NCBI RefSeq assembly: GCF_022376445.1
Contig: NW_025955563.1
Span: 1-20,590, forward strand
Length of the DNA stretch: 20,590 nucleotides
Reading direction: 5' to 3'
Source: Fomitopsis serialis
Taxonomy: Eukaryota; Basidiomycota; Agaricomycetes; Polyporales; Fomitopsidaceae
In this document: in pieces, positions 18,683 through 20,590 of the stretch
Numbering within the stretch: position 1 is the stretch's first letter
Layout of the letters: each line of letters starts with the position of its first letter
Notes under the pieces: model-generated
What the model saw: the letters and a program-made list of their open reading frames with translations, nothing else
Database searches by the model: none
What the model was told of the DNA's origin: nothing
Position numbers and translations under genes: made by a program

Positions 18683-20590
18683 TCATGTCGTGCCGGTGTT
18701 CCATATTGATCCAAGAAGACCTCGCGCGGAAGACACCATGTCAGCGGCGCGCCCAGCGAAAGTGCCATCCTGGCCATCCAGAGACGATCTTGGTGTCCGG
18801 TCCTTCCGAGGAATAGCAATGGGACTGCTCGGCGACATCTCGCCTTCCGCATGAGAGGTCGACGTCACGGTCGTAGGCTGCTGCTCCGACTTCACGAGCG
18901 GCGTGTTCGGAGACGTGATGCTGGCCTTGAGTGTGGTGACGGGCGAGTTGGCAGGTGTCGGATGACTTGATCTCCACTGCTCCTCTTCCTCCGGTATTGG
19001 CGAAGGGATGGGGAGCGGGACACTCGGTCCTGTGTGTACAGCTATTCGAGGGCGCGGCGAGGCAGGGTCATCCTGCGTCTGCGCCGGACGGGCTGTTGAC
19101 ACGCTCGCTGTTGAGGAACCCGACACAGACGACGGCGGGGATGATGTTTCGTCCCTCGCCTGCGGTACGTCCACGGACGCTGTCGACGAATCACTTCCTT
19201 CCCTCGCGACCCTCGTCGGCGAGTCCACCACACCCGGCGGGCTCACGCTCGCTGCAAGTGCCCTCCCAGTCCTGTCCCTCCCCGATCACTCTCATCGCCG
19301 TCCATCCTCCGTCCCCTATCCCGGCCCTTCGCATATGCCACAGCTCCGCCGAGCGCTAGCGCCGATCCGGTCGGCGACAGGGAACCCATCGGCGAGCTCG
19401 TTCCCCGGCTCCCTGAACGCTCGCGGTCAGATAGCGACGCACTGCGCGAGAGCGAGCGTCCACGCGACTCGGAGCGCGAGTCCGTCGAGCGTGAGTAGCC
19501 GCTCGACCCTGTGGTCGTCGACCCACTCACGGACCCGCATATCGGCGAAGCGGACGTACGTCCGCGGCACGGGCTGAGGCTCGGTGAGAGTAGCGTGGAA
19601 TCCGCGACGTGTGGCGAGAACGATATTTGTGGGTGCGTCGTGCCGACGCGCGGGACGGCCACGGGCGCGGTGTGCACGAACGTTGGCGGGTTCGACAGGT
19701 CGTCGCTGCCAATCTGAGACGGGCTGGGTTCCCTGGAACGTTCCGTCCGCTCCTCCATGGCGCCATTGACCTCGTTCACAACGACGACTGGCGTTTCTGG
19801 GCTGAGCGCAGGCGAATATGTGGGAGGCGACTCGATGAGGCCACTACTCCGTCCGACCTGTACGCTCGACGCGCCGCCTTCTGCGTATCTCGCAGGCGCC
19901 GCAGCGGAGTCAACCTTCACGCTCTCCTTGTTACCGTCTTGTGCCGACCACTCCGGGTGTAGTTCTCGTTGAGACCGGAGGCCCATCGAAGTAGTCAAAC
20001 GCATCCTCAACCACAGTGTCCATGTGCATAGGCGAATCCGAATATGACTGGTGTGGGAAGAAGTTCCGTGAAGAAACTTCGTACTTGGGGGTGATGATGA
20101 TATTGAGGGGTGGCGGCAGCGCGTTCACGGTGGCGATGGATGGCGAAGCTAATGGTGACCTTGACTCCGGCGAAGGACTCGTCCCGACGCTAAAATACGA
20201 TTCGCGATGGCGATACACGTCCTCCTGCGTCAAGTTCGGCGAGCCCGGCAAGCTATAATGCTGTTGCTCGGCGGGCATACACGAGCTCGAGGTCCTTCGA
20301 AACGGGTGTGGGAGGGCCGGGGCCAATGAGGTTGTTGCCGACGCCAGTGCCCTTGAGGAGCGTCGGCGCGATCGGCGCGATAGTGACGTGATCCGCGCCC
20401 ATGGAGGCCCTTCGCACTAATGGAGGACGAAAGTGTGGGTGGGTGTGCGCGGTGCATCAAGGATAAACATGAGCTTACGCGGCTGCGCGCTCACGGCAGA
20501 GGACGTGCGCGAGCGGGACGACGCCGTGCGCATCTCGAGCACGTCGTCTTCGTCATCGTCGTCGTCAGAGTCCGAGTGCATCGTCGACGC
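18683..20590 (-). CDS. Ser/Pro-rich acidic regulatory-type protein, 3' part, several introns, runs off the window
   Basis: The first visible exon (20590-20479) encodes an acidic run (SDSDDDDDEDDVLEMRT) and may continue beyond the edge or start at the ATG at 20581. A clear 62-nt intron (20478-20417, GTAAGC to ATTAG) leads to LRRASMGADHVTIAPIAPTL. Later frame changes fit introns: GTGTAT to ACGCAG (58 nt, phase 0) before EDVYRHRESYFSVG, and 19975-19915 (61 nt, phase 0) after AFDYFDGPP. At 19246 a GTGAGC donor follows HLQRA; the acceptor, 44 or 53 nt on, is uncertain. The C-terminus is Ser/Thr/Pro-rich, has RS-like repeats (SRSESRGRSLSRSAS) and ends AADMVSSARGLLGSIWN. No catalytic domain seen. 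The layout weakly recalls fungal Reg1-like glucose-repression phosphatase regulators (areA GATA-like domain), but I cannot confirm it. Confidence 0.5.

Noticed and set aside
1..20590. CRISPR arrays, tRNA or rRNA genes, transposon terminal repeats, reverse transcriptase or transposase
   Set aside because: None was found by eye on either strand: no regular spaced repeats, no tRNA A/B box pair and no mobile-element protein motif.

Overview
The window looks like nuclear genomic DNA from a filamentous basidiomycete, most likely an agaricomycete. Genes are split by many 48-80 nt GT-AG introns with CTGAC/CTAAC-like branch points and tight intergenic gaps. It carries two gene types that are greatly expanded in wood-decay agaricomycetes: BTB/POZ proteins with no other recognisable domain, and MYND-finger proteins. 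The placement in or near Polyporales is inference from gene content; I could run no database search.

Layout. (1) 98-2548: two divergently transcribed RING-finger/coiled-coil genes of the same architecture, with their promoters in the 846 bp between them. The right-hand one has an apparent one-base frame break. (2) 3154-5089: a BTB gene with two frame breaks, followed by a clearly decayed MYND zinc-finger gene. (3) 5320-6858 (minus): a long BTB gene whose second BTB unit is degenerate. It shares a 542 bp divergent promoter region with (4) 7401-13077: an 11-exon, about 1682-residue coiled-coil protein ending in a PACT domain and carrying a CM1-like motif, i.e. a pericentrin/Pcp1-type spindle pole body scaffold. 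(5) 13181-14265 (minus): a complete five-exon mitochondrial cardiolipin synthase, convergent with the scaffold gene. (6) 14715-16371 (minus): a second, well-preserved double-BTB gene. (7) 16529-17725 (minus): a possible multi-exon gene of unknown function, supported only by splice phases and open frame. (8) 18683-20590 (minus): the 3' part of a long Ser/Pro-rich, acidic regulatory-type protein with several introns, running off the right edge.

How the genes relate. Two conserved housekeeping genes (spindle pole scaffold and cardiolipin synthase) sit in the middle of a lineage-specific neighbourhood of RING, BTB and MYND genes. Some of these are intact and some broken, a birth-and-death pattern. 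The scaffold, cardiolipin synthase and two minus-strand BTB genes read through about 9 kb of coding sequence without a frame error. This makes real decay a more likely cause of the BTB and MYND breaks at 3.8-5.1 kb than a uniformly poor assembly, though local sequence error is not excluded. The three BTB proteins share a C-terminal Trp/Cys module that I do not recognise as a named domain.
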